From the NCBI GenBank assembly GCA_016219005.1, contig JACRCN010000001.1:1-64000 (forward strand): DNA of 64,000 bases, given 5' to 3'. Source of the DNA: Deltaproteobacteria bacterium (lineage in GTDB: Bacteria > Desulfobacterota > Desulfobacteria > Desulfobacterales > SpSt-501). The number at the start of each line of letters is the position of its first letter. Within the stretch, counting starts at the first letter, position 1. Under the pieces are notes generated by a model. That model was not told the origin of the DNA. It saw nothing but the letters and a program-made list of their open reading frames with translations, and did not search any database. This document shows, piece by piece, positions 24,630 to 33,689 of the stretch. A program made the translations under genes and the position numbers.

Positions 24630-27600
24630 TTATCTCAATTCGATTTCCCGGAACGGTATCCCAAGCGCCTGGGCCGTGGCTTTGAGGTCTTCCTCCAGGC
24701 TGCGCGTGGTCCCGTCCGGCTTCCTGACCGTTATCGTCTTGTCGGCCACCACGTGAATCTGGATTTCACGAGGATCGAGCAGCTGCCGGGCGAGCCCCTT
24801 CAACTCCTCCCCCGTGGCGGCAAAATAGCTGTCCTGGATTCTCCCCAGCGTATCGAGCGGCTCCTGGCGCATGGCGTAGCGGCTGTAGGCCTGGACCAGC
24901 TCCGCTTTGGTGTCCACGTTGAACACGAAGCTGTTCAAGGTGTCCAGGCGTTTGAGTTCCAGCTCGCGGCTGGGGATACCCTGGTGCAGGGATTTCATGA
25001 TGTTGACGGTCTCAAGGATGGCTTCTCCGGCCTTGTCCCCCTTGCAGCCGACAATCCCGACGAGAAGGCCCGCCTGCCATTTGGCCGTTTGATAAAACCC
25101 CGCGGAGTAAACATAGCCGAGGTCGTCCCGCAGCCGGGTGTACATGAGGGAATCGCTGCCGCCGAAGACACTCATCAGCAAATTCGTTTTCCAGTACCGC
25201 GGGTCCACCCGTGTAATGCCGGGCAACATGGCAACGACATTGGATTGCGCCTGCCCGGGTTTGTGAATCAGGGTCAGGACCGCCGGGGTGGGCGACGGTT
25301 GAGCAAGGTCCCGCTGGGGTGTTGCCGCCGCGGGCAGACCGCTGATGAAACGGCCCAGGCTCTCCCGGACCTGACCGGGTTGAATATCCCCTGAAACCGC
25401 CAACACCATGTCGGCGGGAACAAAACGGGTGGAGAGGAAACGCCGCAGGTCATCCCGGGTGATGGTCGGAATGACCCGGATCGCCGCCAGTGGGTCCCTG
25501 CCGTAGGGGTGGCCTTTGAAATGCCAGATCATGCCTTCCCGAATGGCCACGGCCTGGGCGTCTTCACCCTGCCGGCCTAGATTGGCCATCTCCTGCTCCT
25601 TGGCCACCTCGAGCACCTTGGCGTCGAAGCGCGGCCGCGCAAGCACCTCCTGCAGGATCCCGAGCCCTCTTTCCCAGTCGGAAGACATTACGGAAAGATG
25701 GATGGCGGTTTCTTCCAACCCGATGTCGACACCCATTTTGATGGCGTTGTCATCCAGGAGCACGGCCAACTCGACCGGCGAGCGACTCTCGGTCCCGCCC
25801 CGGATGAGTGTCCCGTCTAGAAGGTCCGTCAGGCCCGCCTCGGAATCCTTCAAATCGACGGCCCCGGCTTTGACGTAAATCGTCATGTCGATGAGCGGCA
25901 ACTCGTGATCCGGCAGGAAAAACACCTTGGCCCCTCCGATCGCCATCTGAACGGCTGAGGGGTAATCGACACGGCGCGGGTGGCGGGCAAAGGAGAGGGG
26001 ATGCTTCCACCCGGCCGGGGTCGCATAAATCGAGTGATTCTGAAGCGAGCCTTTGTAAAGCTCGCGCCCCGCAGCGGCGCTGCCGCTGATCGAGCGAACC
26101 TCCGCGTAGGCTTCGGGCGGGCGGCTCGCCGCTCCGCCCGGGATCACGAAGCTCGTGGTTTTGTTCTCGGGCAGGCCATACTGCCGGGCAACCCGGCGGA
26201 TGTCTTCAGGGGTGACGGCGTCCATGTTGCGCAGATAGTCGTTGAGATAACGCCATCCGGCCTGCACCTCGAGAGTCGCCAGGGTCCCGGCAACGCTTTC
26301 GTTGCTGCGCAGCCGATCGATGAATTCGCGCCGGTTGAGCTTCTTCAGACGCTCGAGTTCCTGCGGGGCGACCGACTCGGTCTTGAGTTTTTCCAACTCG
26401 GAGAGCAGAACCCCCTCCAGGGACTCGCACGCCGCAAGATAGGCGGCCCGCTTTTCGTCTTCGGCGCCCCCCGGCCGTTTCAAGGAATCGGGCTCGTTGG
26501 GAGAGCCGCCCAAAACGAGCATGCCACCGTAGCGGTTATCGGGGTTCCCCGCCCAGGCTTCGACTGCCAACCCCTGCTCGACGATGTTCTGAGTCATCCG
26601 GGCGCTGCGCCCCTGGCTCAGGACCATGGTGAGCGCATCCAGGGCAAAAAAATCGGGGGTGTTGATGCGCGCTCCGTGGAAACCGATGCGCACAACGGGT
26701 GTACGCGCGCCTTCGAGGAAACGCACGCTCTTGCGCGGCCCCTGCTGGGGCGGCTCCGCCGTGACCGTCTCGGGGGCCCGCTGCCCGGCCGGATAGCGCT
26801 CGAAGTACATTTCAGCCAGCCGTCTGGCTTCGGCCAGCGTGACATCTCCTGCCAGAACGCAGACGGCATTGGCGGGGTTGTAGTATTTCGAGTGGTACTC
26901 CATCGCATCCCGAGTGCTGTAACGCTCCATGTCGGACTTCCAGCCGATGACGGGATTGCGGTAGGGATGTGCGGTGTAGGCCGTTGCATTCAGGTCGAGC
27001 CAGGCTGCGCCTTCCGGGTTGTTCACGTAGCGGTAAGCCCATTCGCGCTGCACGACCTCCTTTTCGACATAAAATTCGCGCCAGGACGGCTCAAAAAGCT
27101 GTTCGCTGATGATCGCGAACCACTGTTCGATCATGTCGGATGGCACGGAAGCGACGTACTGGGTCTGATCCTGGCTGGTGAAGGCGTTGACGCCAACCGC
27201 GCCGTTTTTGCCGAGCTGGGAAGAGAAGACCTGGGGGATGTAGAGTTTCTGTGCTTCCAGCCGCAACTGCTCCATCTCCGCGAGCTTTTCCTGAATCAGC
27301 CTCGGGTCGGGGCTGCGTTTGGCTTGCTCGGCTTTGACCCCATCGTAGGCCGCATCGATGCGGGCCTGAAGCTTTGCATCCTTCTGGTAGTCGGTCGATC
27401 CGAAGTTCTGGGTGCCCTTGAACATCATGTGCTCGAGCATGTGGGCAATCCCGGTCTTGCCGCGTTCCTCGAGGGCGGACCCGGCTCGGATCGCCAGGCG
27501 GACCGCCACCTGGGGGGTGGCCGGCCGCTCCACGACCAGGAACAACATCCCGTTTTTCAGCGTGAACTCCTTGACGTCCAGCTGGAGTTTGGCGCTGGAT

Positions 27601-27674
27601 TCAGACGCATTTGACGTCCCGGCGCCGATAAATGCCGCAACCAGAAGAACCATGCCGAATTTTATGAACCGCAT
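24630..27674 (-). CDS. tandem M16 family metallopeptidase (pitrilysin/insulinase type)
   Basis: A 1014-residue secreted or envelope protease. Residues 1-23 are a signal peptide (KFGMVLLVAAFIGAGTSNAS). The N-terminal M16 half has the inverted zinc motif HMLEH (in GIAHMLEHMMFKG) and a downstream Glu region (EKEVVQREWAYR). The C-terminal half (~570-1014) is a second M16 repeat without the HxxEH motif, as usual for the structural half. It is transcribed convergently with the sulfatase-like gene and divergently from the GntR regulator. The role is probably periplasmic peptide or protein turnover. Confidence 0.92.
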   Translation of the reverse strand: MRFIKFGMVLLVAAFIGAGTSNASESSAKLQLDVKEFTLKNGMLFLVVERPATPQVAVRLAIRAGSALEERGKTGIAHMLEHMMFKGTQNFGSTDYQKDAKLQARIDAAYDGVKAEQAKRSPDPRLIQEKLAEMEQLRLEAQKLYIPQVFSSQLGKNGAVGVNAFTSQDQTQYVASVPSDMIEQWFAIISEQLFEPSWREFYVEKEVVQREWAYRYVNNPEGAAWLDLNATAYTAHPYRNPVIGWKSDMERYSTRDAMEYHSKYYNPANAVCVLAGDVTLAEARRLAEMYFERYPAGQRAPETVTAEPPQQGPRKSVRFLEGARTPVVRIGFHGARINTPDFFALDALTMVLSQGRSARMTQNIVEQGLAVEAWAGNPDNRYGGMLVLGGSPNEPDSLKRPGGAEDEKRAAYLAACESLEGVLLSELEKLKTESVAPQELERLKKLNRREFIDRLRSNESVAGTLATLEVQAGWRYLNDYLRNMDAVTPEDIRRVARQYGLPENKTTSFVIPGGAASRPPEAYAEVRSISGSAAAGRELYKGSLQNHSIYATPAGWKHPLSFARHPRRVDYPSAVQMAIGGAKVFFLPDHELPLIDMTIYVKAGAVDLKDSEAGLTDLLDGTLIRGGTESRSPVELAVLLDDNAIKMGVDIGLEETAIHLSVMSSDWERGLGILQEVLARPRFDAKVLEVAKEQEMANLGRQGEDAQAVAIREGMIWHFKGHPYGRDPLAAIRVIPTITRDDLRRFLSTRFVPADMVLAVSGDIQPGQVRESLGRFISGLPAAATPQRDLAQPSPTPAVLTLIHKPGQAQSNVVAMLPGITRVDPRYWKTNLLMSVFGGSDSLMYTRLRDDLGYVYSAGFYQTAKWQAGLLVGIVGCKGDKAGEAILETVNIMKSLHQGIPSRELELKRLDTLNSFVFNVDTKAELVQAYSRYAMRQEPLDTLGRIQDSYFAATGEELKGLARQLLDPREIQIHVVADKTITVRKPDGTTRSLEEDLKATAQALGIPFREIELR

Positions 27675-27807
27675 CGATGATGTTCCTCCATGAGCAAAAT
27701 GAAACCGAAATGCTTTTGGTTGTGGAGAACCTATGGCCGTTGTGGTTGCTTTTCAAGTCCCTTTGGTTGCCCTGCCGGCGGCGGGCCACCATTCGAATAT
27801 TTTCAAC

Positions 27808-27837
27808 TTGACATCTGCGGGCGCGATAAAATATGGT
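27808..27837 (+). promoter_or_regulatory. sigma-70-like promoter of the GntR/catabolic operon
   Basis: TTGACA at 27808-27813 and TATGGT at 27832-27837, 18 bases apart, about 41 bases before the regulator ATG. The -35 context CTTGACATCTGCG is the same as that of the liv promoter at 9168. Confidence 0.45.
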
Positions 27838-27863
27838 TAGTATAAAGACATAATAACATACTA
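27838..27863. promoter_or_regulatory. candidate operator palindrome upstream of the GntR regulator
   Basis: TAGTAT at 27838-27843 and ATACTA at 27858-27863 form a perfect inverted repeat with a 14-base spacer. It directly abuts the -10 hexamer and so covers the expected transcription start. It is a natural site for autoregulation by the adjacent GntR/UTRA protein. Confidence 0.5.
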
Positions 27864-27878
27864 GGTTTAGGCAACGCG

Positions 27879-28700
27879 ATGCATCAACGCGGCGTTCCAA
27901 TGTATCTCAAGGTGGCGGCGACCATCAAGAGCCGGATCCACAGCTACGCCTATCAACCGGGCGACTGGATCCCCGCGACCAAGGACCTGGCGCAGGAATT
28001 CGGTGTCAGCACCATCACCATTCGCAAAGCGGTGGAGCGGCTGATTCAGGAAGGATATCTCGCTGCCCGCCAGGGCGCCGGCACGATGGCGACCCTCCCG
28101 AAACTAAAAAAGGTGGAGATCCAGATCAGCGGAAATTTCCGCAGATGGCTCGATTCGGCCTCGGGGCGGAGTCCCCGGCTCGAAATCGAAATAGTGGACA
28201 TCGTCCCGTTCCAGGCGCCCCAGAGCATCCGCACTCTCCTGGGCGCCGGTCGGGATGAACCGGTGGGCCGGCTCAGACGACTCCGCCGGTACCAAGGGCA
28301 GATCGTTTCCTATTTTATCAATTATTTCCGTGCGGAACATATCAGGCGACTGCCGCGGGCGAAGCTGACCAAACGGTCCTTCATCGAAATCTTTCAGGAA
28401 TCCACCCGCATCCGCTTAAAAAAATTGGAGCAGCGGGTCGAATCCGTCATCGCGGAGATGGACCTGGCCAAAGTGCTCGGCACCGACTACGGCTCCCCGC
28501 TTTTTTTTATTGAAAACATCTACTACTCGAATCACGATAAACCGGTGGTGGTGACTCACATGTACTATCGGGGAGATTGTTATATGTATAGGGCCGCTAT
28601 CCCCTTAGATGGAATCCCTCTGCCCCCGCAACGCTCCTTCGCTGACCTGAAGGCAACCGCCACGGACCCGGAGATCTGTTATGCCGATGACCATGAGTGA
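27879..28700 (+). CDS. GntR-family regulator with UTRA ligand domain (HutC type)
   Basis: A 273-residue regulator. The N-terminal winged helix-turn-helix reads VSTITIRKAVERLIQEGYLAARQGAGT (quoted in part: IRKAVERLIQEGYL). Residues ~95-255 are a UTRA effector domain (RLRRLRRYQGQIVSYFINYF, FIENIYYSNHDKPVVVTHMY). The effector is probably a substrate or intermediate of the downstream pathway. Its last 20 bases overlap the start of the dehydratase large subunit, tying regulator and enzymes into one unit. Confidence 0.9.
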   Translation: MHQRGVPMYLKVAATIKSRIHSYAYQPGDWIPATKDLAQEFGVSTITIRKAVERLIQEGYLAARQGAGTMATLPKLKKVEIQISGNFRRWLDSASGRSPRLEIEIVDIVPFQAPQSIRTLLGAGRDEPVGRLRRLRRYQGQIVSYFINYFRAEHIRRLPRAKLTKRSFIEIFQESTRIRLKKLEQRVESVIAEMDLAKVLGTDYGSPLFFIENIYYSNHDKPVVVTHMYYRGDCYMYRAAIPLDGIPLPPQRSFADLKATATDPEICYADDHE

Positions 28701-29949
28701 AAAGATTCTGGCCGCCCATTGCGACCGATCGCACGTAAAGCCCGGGGACCTCATCGAAGCGCGCCTGGACTTTGTTTTCGCCAACGATATTACGGCACCC
28801 ATGTCGATCCGGGTTTTTAAGGACGCCGGCGGCGAGCGTGTCTTCGACCCGCAGCGCGTGGCCATGATCCCCGACCATTTTGTTCCCAACAAGGATATCC
28901 CATCCGCCATGCAGGCCAAGGAGCTGCGGGATTTTGCCTTGGCTCAAAAGCTGCCCCACTATTTCGAAGTGGGCCGCATGGGCATCGAGCACGTTCTGCT
29001 CCCGGAGCAGGGCCTGGTTTTACCGGGAGACGTCATCATCGGCGCGGACAGTCACACCTGTACCTATGGGGCGCTCGGTGCCTTCGCCACTGGGGTGGGA
29101 TCAACGGACCTGGGCGCGGCCCTGGTCACGGGCAAGACCTGGTTCCGGGTCCCGGAATCCATGCGCTTCGTCTACCGCGGGAAACGGGGGGCATGGATCG
29201 GCGGCAAGGATTTGATTCTGTACACCATCGGTCGGATCGGCGTGGACGGGGCGCGCTACAAGGCCATGGAATTCACCGGACCGGTCATCGACCGTCTGCC
29301 CATGAGCGACCGGTTCACCATGTCCAACATGGCCATCGAAGCCGGGGCCAAGGTGGGCCTCATCGCTCCGGATGCCATCACCGAAGCCTACGTCAAGAGC
29401 CGGGCCAAACGCCTTTACACGTTTTACCGGCCGGACCCGGACGCGGCGTACGAGGCAGTGCATGAGTGGGACATCTCCGGGCTGGAGCCGCAAGTGGCCT
29501 GCCCGCACCTGCCGGAAAACGTGCGCGGGGTCAGCGAACTGCGGGACATCCGAATCGACCAGACCGTTATCGGCTCCTGCACCAACGGCCGTATCGAAGA
29601 CCTGCGCATAGCGGCGAGCCTTCTCAAGGGCCGCAAGGTCGCGCCCCATGTCCGCTGCATCGTCATCCCCGGCACCCCGGACGTCTGCCGCCAGGCACTG
29701 GCCGAGGGATTGTATCAGACATTCATGGATGCGGAAGCGGTCATCTCCACCCCCTCCTGCGGACCCTGCCTGGGCGGGTACATGGGCATCCTGGCGGCAG
29801 GTGAAAGGGCGGTGTCCACCACCAATAGGAATTTCGTCGGCCGGATGGGGCATGTACAGAGTGAAGTTTACCTGGCCTCCCCGGCGGTTGCCGCTGCCAG
29901 CGCCGTGGCGGGCCGCATCGCGCACCCCGACGATGTTTCTTCCATATGA
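28681..29949 (+). CDS. aconitase-family hydro-lyase, large subunit (LeuC/DmdA-like)
   Basis: A 422-residue 4Fe-4S dehydratase large subunit of the short (LeuC2/homoaconitase-like) type. Cluster ligands are read in GADSHTCTYG, IGSCTNGRIED and STPSCGPCLGG. It dehydrates or isomerises a 2- or 3-hydroxy di- or tricarboxylate. Because no leuA or leuB is nearby and the neighbours are CoA-transferase and lyases, leucine synthesis is unlikely. Candidate substrates are citramalate/citraconate or 2,3-dimethylmalate/dimethylmaleate. ATG codons at 28681, 28687 and 28693 are all possible; GGAG precedes the first. Confidence 0.88.
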   Translation: MPMTMSEKILAAHCDRSHVKPGDLIEARLDFVFANDITAPMSIRVFKDAGGERVFDPQRVAMIPDHFVPNKDIPSAMQAKELRDFALAQKLPHYFEVGRMGIEHVLLPEQGLVLPGDVIIGADSHTCTYGALGAFATGVGSTDLGAALVTGKTWFRVPESMRFVYRGKRGAWIGGKDLILYTIGRIGVDGARYKAMEFTGPVIDRLPMSDRFTMSNMAIEAGAKVGLIAPDAITEAYVKSRAKRLYTFYRPDPDAAYEAVHEWDISGLEPQVACPHLPENVRGVSELRDIRIDQTVIGSCTNGRIEDLRIAASLLKGRKVAPHVRCIVIPGTPDVCRQALAEGLYQTFMDAEAVISTPSCGPCLGGYMGILAAGERAVSTTNRNFVGRMGHVQSEVYLASPAVAAASAVAGRIAHPDDVSSI

Positions 29950-29957
29950 GGTCAACC

Positions 29958-30464
29958 ATGTCGATTCGAGGAAAAATCTGGAAGTTTGGCAATGACGTCG
30001 ACACCGACGTCATCATTCCGGCACGGTACCTGAATACGTCGGACCCGAAAGAGCTGGCCCACCACTGCATGGAGGACGCTGATCCCGATTTTACCCGTAA
30101 AATAAGACCGGGCGATGTCATTTTAGCGGGCAAGAACTTCGGCTGCGGCTCCTCGCGTGAGCATGCTCCCATCGCCATCAAGGGGGCCCGAGTCGCTTTG
30201 GTGATCGCCGAATCGTTTGCCCGGATTTTTTACCGCAACGCGTTCAACATCGGCTTGCCCATCCTGGAATCCGCGCAGGCCGCGGCGGAAATCCGGGAAG
30301 GGGACGATGTGGAAGTCGATATCGAAACCGGTGTGATCGTCGATCACACTACCCAAAAACGATACCAGGCCAAGCCGATACCGCCGTTCATGCGGGAACT
30401 TCTGACGGCCGGCGGCCTGGTCCCCTATGTCCGCCGCCAACGCCAGCGGGCAGGCGGGCGCTGA
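29958..30464 (+). CDS. aconitase-family hydro-lyase, small subunit (LeuD/DmdB-like)
   Basis: A 168-residue swivelling-domain subunit with the conserved GRIWKFGNDVDTDVI-type opening (here GKIWKFGNDVDTDVIIPARY) and AGKNFGCGSSREHAP, which holds the substrate-binding Ser/Arg. It partners with the preceding large subunit. The start was set at 29958 because GAGGT lies upstream; ATG at 29946 overlaps the preceding stop. Confidence 0.9.
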   Translation: MSIRGKIWKFGNDVDTDVIIPARYLNTSDPKELAHHCMEDADPDFTRKIRPGDVILAGKNFGCGSSREHAPIAIKGARVALVIAESFARIFYRNAFNIGLPILESAQAAAEIREGDDVEVDIETGVIVDHTTQKRYQAKPIPPFMRELLTAGGLVPYVRRQRQRAGGR

Positions 30465-30494
30465 ATTTCGCCCTGCAAAAAGGAGGCTCAAGTG

Positions 30495-31427
30495 ATGACG
30501 GCCGCGCGAAAAATTAGGATTCGGGAAGTGGGGCCGCGGGACGGGTTTCAGTCCTGGCCGGAATTCGTCCCCACTGAGCGAAAACTGGAAGTGATCCGGC
30601 TGCTGGTCGAAGCAGGGGTTCAAGAGATGGAAACCACCTCCTTTGTCAGCCCGAAGGCCATACCCCAGATGAGGGATGCGGCCGAGGTCCTGGCCGGAGT
30701 GCCGCGCACCGGCTGCATCCATAGCCCGCTGGTGCCAAATCTGAAAGGGGCCACGCTCGCCCTGGACAGCGGCGCGGACAAACTGGTGGTGGTAATTTCC
30801 GCCAGTGACGCGCACAACGTGGCCAACGTGCGGCGGACCATCAACGAGTCGCTGTCCGATTTGCGGGCGATCTTCGAGCTGGCCCGCCAGCGGGGCAAGC
30901 CCGTGGTGGGCGCCATGGCCGTGGCGTTCGGATGCCCCTATCAGGGCGACGTGCCGGAGGACGATGTGTACCGGCTGGCGGACGCCTACATTTCAGGCGG
31001 CGCTGCGTCGGTCGTTCTGGCGGACACCACCGGCATGGCGACACCGCCCCGGGTGATTCGGTTGGTGAATGGATTCGCCCGGCGGTTCCCCGCCACCCCC
31101 TATGCATTGCATTTTCACAACAACCGCGGCACGGCCATGGCCAATCTTTATGCCGCCCTGGAGGCCGGCGCCGACACGTTCGATGCGGCCCTGGGCGGCA
31201 TCGGCGGCTGTCCGAACGTACCTCAAGCCGCGGGGAACCTGGCCACCGAGGATGTGGTTTACATGTTGGAAGACATGGGCTGGGATACCGGTATCGATTT
31301 GATGAAGCTGATCACGGCCGCCCTGCGCCTGGAAGCCATTCTCGGACAGACACTGTTCGGGCAGGTTATGAAAAGCGGCCCCCGGGACCCGAAACTGGCC
31401 GCGGCGGTTTGCCGAACCTGCCACTGA
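30495..31427 (+). CDS. HMG-CoA lyase-family enzyme
   Basis: A 310-residue TIM-barrel lyase of the HMGL family. Metal and catalytic motifs are REVGPRDGFQSWP (Arg-Asp), ALHFHNNRGTAMANLYAALE (His-x-His) and GGIGGCPNVPQAAGN with the catalytic-loop Cys. The reaction is retro-Claisen or retro-aldol cleavage of a 3-hydroxyacyl-CoA. Next to a class III CoA-transferase, the closest known pairing is the (R)-citramalyl-CoA lyase of Chloroflexus, giving acetyl-CoA plus pyruvate, but HMG-CoA cleavage cannot be excluded. GTG at 30492 and ATG at 30495 are both served by AGGAGG. Confidence 0.88.
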   Translation: MTAARKIRIREVGPRDGFQSWPEFVPTERKLEVIRLLVEAGVQEMETTSFVSPKAIPQMRDAAEVLAGVPRTGCIHSPLVPNLKGATLALDSGADKLVVVISASDAHNVANVRRTINESLSDLRAIFELARQRGKPVVGAMAVAFGCPYQGDVPEDDVYRLADAYISGGAASVVLADTTGMATPPRVIRLVNGFARRFPATPYALHFHNNRGTAMANLYAALEAGADTFDAALGGIGGCPNVPQAAGNLATEDVVYMLEDMGWDTGIDLMKLITAALRLEAILGQTLFGQVMKSGPRDPKLAAAVCRTCH

Positions 31428-31467
31428 GCCGCGACGTATCAGTAGTGGACCGACAGGAGAGACCATC

Positions 31468-32667
31468 ATGCCACTAACCGGATTGAAAGTGCTGGACCTG
31501 ACCCGAGTGGTTTCCGGTCCTTTTTGCACCATGCTTCTGGCGGATTTCGGCGCAACCGTCATCAAGGTCGAAGCGCCCGACGGGGATCCGTCCCGGGTGA
31601 CCGGGATCGTGGGGACGGGAGAGAACCCCTATTTCGTCAACCTTAACCGCAATAAGCGAACCATCACCATCGACATGAAGCAGGAGCGCGGCAAGGAGAT
31701 CGTGCGCCGTATGGCCAAGGCTTCCGATGTGCTGGTGGAGAATTTTCGCCCCGGCGTCATGGATCGCTTGGGGTTGGGATACCCAGCGCTCAGTGCCCTG
31801 AATCCAGCCCTGATTTATGCCGCCATCACCGGATTCGGGAAAACCGGACCCTACAAGGACCGGCCTGCCTTTGACTTCATCGCTCAGGCGATGTCAGGCT
31901 TCATGAGCTTGAACGGCGACCGGACCATGCCCTATTTGAGGGTCGGAATCCCCATCAGCGACACCATCGCCGGGCTTTACGCGGCATTCGGAATCTTGGC
32001 CGCCCTGCGGGAACGGGAACGGACGGGCCGGGGACAGGAAATCCAGACCGCTATGGTCGACGGGTTGATCAGCATGTTCACGTTTGCCGCCGCGGCCTAT
32101 TTCAGCACGGGGAAACTGCCTCCGCGCAACGGCAATGACCACATGGTGGTCGCGCCCTACGGCTTGTTCAACGCCAGCGACGGCCCCATCGCCATCGCCC
32201 CCAGCACCGAAAGGAATTGGCAGCAGCTTTGCACCGCACTCGGGTTGGAAGAGCTGATGTCCGATCCGCGCTTCGATAGCGCCGAAAATCGCCGTGAACA
32301 CCGCGGGGACATCAATGCGATCGTGGGGTCGGTCATCGGAGGACGCACCCGGCAAGATTGGATCACCCTGCTGAACCAGGCCGGCGTCCCCTGCGGGCCG
32401 GTGAATAATCTCGCACAGGCTTTTTCGGATCCGCAGGTACTCCATCAGGAGATGGTCATCGCATCCGAGCAACCGAGCGGGCCGATCAAAATGCCCGGCT
32501 TCCCCGTCAAGTTGTCGAACTCGCCGGCCCGGCTGCGCAAACCATCGCCTCAGGTCGGCGAACACACCGTTGAGGTGCTGCAGGAACTCGGCTATCGGGA
32601 AGAGGAAATCGAGAAATTGTTCAAAACGAGCGCCGTCTCCATTGCTCCTCTCCCCGTTGAAGCCTGA
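31468..32667 (+). CDS. class III CoA-transferase (CaiB/BaiF family)
   Basis: A 399-residue family III CoA-transferase beginning MPLTGLKVLDLTRVVSGPF, with VIKVEAPDGDPSR, LVENFRPGVMDRLGLGYPAL (catalytic Asp region follows in the family) and RPAFDFIAQAMSGFM. It would load CoA from a donor such as succinyl-CoA or acetyl-CoA onto a carboxylic acid. Between an HMGL-type and an isocitrate-lyase-type enzyme it most likely activates the dehydratase product (for example citramalate) for cleavage. It starts 40 bases after the lyase. Confidence 0.9.
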   Translation: MPLTGLKVLDLTRVVSGPFCTMLLADFGATVIKVEAPDGDPSRVTGIVGTGENPYFVNLNRNKRTITIDMKQERGKEIVRRMAKASDVLVENFRPGVMDRLGLGYPALSALNPALIYAAITGFGKTGPYKDRPAFDFIAQAMSGFMSLNGDRTMPYLRVGIPISDTIAGLYAAFGILAALRERERTGRGQEIQTAMVDGLISMFTFAAAAYFSTGKLPPRNGNDHMVVAPYGLFNASDGPIAIAPSTERNWQQLCTALGLEELMSDPRFDSAENRREHRGDINAIVGSVIGGRTRQDWITLLNQAGVPCGPVNNLAQAFSDPQVLHQEMVIASEQPSGPIKMPGFPVKLSNSPARLRKPSPQVGEHTVEVLQELGYREEEIEKLFKTSAVSIAPLPVEA

Positions 32668-32724
32668 CATTCATAACAGAATTTTCACACACATGGATTT
32701 TCAACGAATGGGAAGCGTTGCAGA

Positions 32725-33582
32725 GTGAAGGCAAAACGATTGCGGGATCTTCTGAAGAAGCCAGGTCTCGTTCGCGCTCCTGGCGCCTTCGATGCCTGGT
32801 CTGCCCGCCTGGTGGAAATGGCGGGCTTTCCGGCCGCCTATATGACCGGCTATGGTGCCTCCGCCAGCGTTATCGGCCGGCCCGATATCGGTTTGATGAC
32901 CATGTCGGAAGCGGTGACGCAAGCGAGAAACATGTCTTCCGCTGTCGATATACCGCTGATTGCCGACGGGGATACAGGCTACGGAGGGATTCTTAACGTC
33001 ATAAGAACCGTGCAGGAATTCGAGACGGCAGGAGTCGCCGGCCTTCAGTTGGAGGATCAGGTTTTTCCAAAGCGCTGCGGGCACATGGAGGGAAAGCAGC
33101 TGATACCCAAAGTCGAAATGGCTGCAAAGATAAAGGCTGCTGCCGATGCCAGGCGATCTGAGGATTTTGTGATCGTCGCCAGAACCGATGCGCGGGCGGT
33201 GACAGGGTTGCAGGACGCCATCGCGAGAGCGATAGCCTATGCCGACGCCGGCGCGGATGTCCTATTTGTCGAAGCGCCGCAGACGGTCCAGGAAATGGAG
33301 GAAATCGCCGGCTCGCTGAAACTCCCACTGATCGCCAACATGGTAGAGAAAGGCCGGACCCCTTTTCTGACAGCCTATGAGTTGGAAAGGATCGGGTACA
33401 AGATCGCCATTTATCCTGTTTCAATGTTATATGCAGCGACCAGGGCGATGATAAATGTATTGAAACGTTTGAAGGAAGAAGGCTCCACTGCGAATTGTCT
33501 CGATGATCTTGTTGGTTTTGAAGAGTTCAATGAACTTATTGGTGTTGAAAAGATGCGCGCTTTGGAAAAAAAATTCTCATGA
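32725..33582 (+). CDS. isocitrate lyase/PEP mutase-family C-C lyase
   Basis: A 285-residue member of the ICL/PEPM superfamily. It has ADGDTGYGG (metal-binding Asp residues), the flexible active-site loop KRCGH (in VFPKRCGHMEGK) with the catalytic Cys of true lyases, and VARTDARAV. Related enzymes are methylisocitrate lyase and 2,3-dimethylmalate lyase, each releasing pyruvate or another 2-oxo acid. With an aconitase-family hydratase upstream, the pair resembles dimethylmaleate hydratase plus dimethylmalate lyase of nicotinate degraders. The start is GTG. Its GC content is somewhat lower than that of its neighbours. Confidence 0.87.
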   Translation: MKAKRLRDLLKKPGLVRAPGAFDAWSARLVEMAGFPAAYMTGYGASASVIGRPDIGLMTMSEAVTQARNMSSAVDIPLIADGDTGYGGILNVIRTVQEFETAGVAGLQLEDQVFPKRCGHMEGKQLIPKVEMAAKIKAAADARRSEDFVIVARTDARAVTGLQDAIARAIAYADAGADVLFVEAPQTVQEMEEIAGSLKLPLIANMVEKGRTPFLTAYELERIGYKIAIYPVSMLYAATRAMINVLKRLKEEGSTANCLDDLVGFEEFNELIGVEKMRALEKKFS

Positions 33583-33689
33583 CCGCGAGTGCCCGGAGGT
33601 AGTATTTAATCGCCTGACAAATTCATTGAGCAACCTACCATCAACCTGGGCAGCGCCATGATTTTTTATCTCATCTATGAGGGGATTCT

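Noticed and set aside
25980-27614. 544-codon open frame on the plus strand
   Set aside because: Antisense to the M16 peptidase gene with its signal peptide and HxxEH motif.
28681-30464. leuC-leuD of leucine biosynthesis
   Set aside because: No leuA or leuB adjoins, and the neighbours are a CoA-transferase, C-C lyases, transporters and a UTRA regulator, which point to catabolism.
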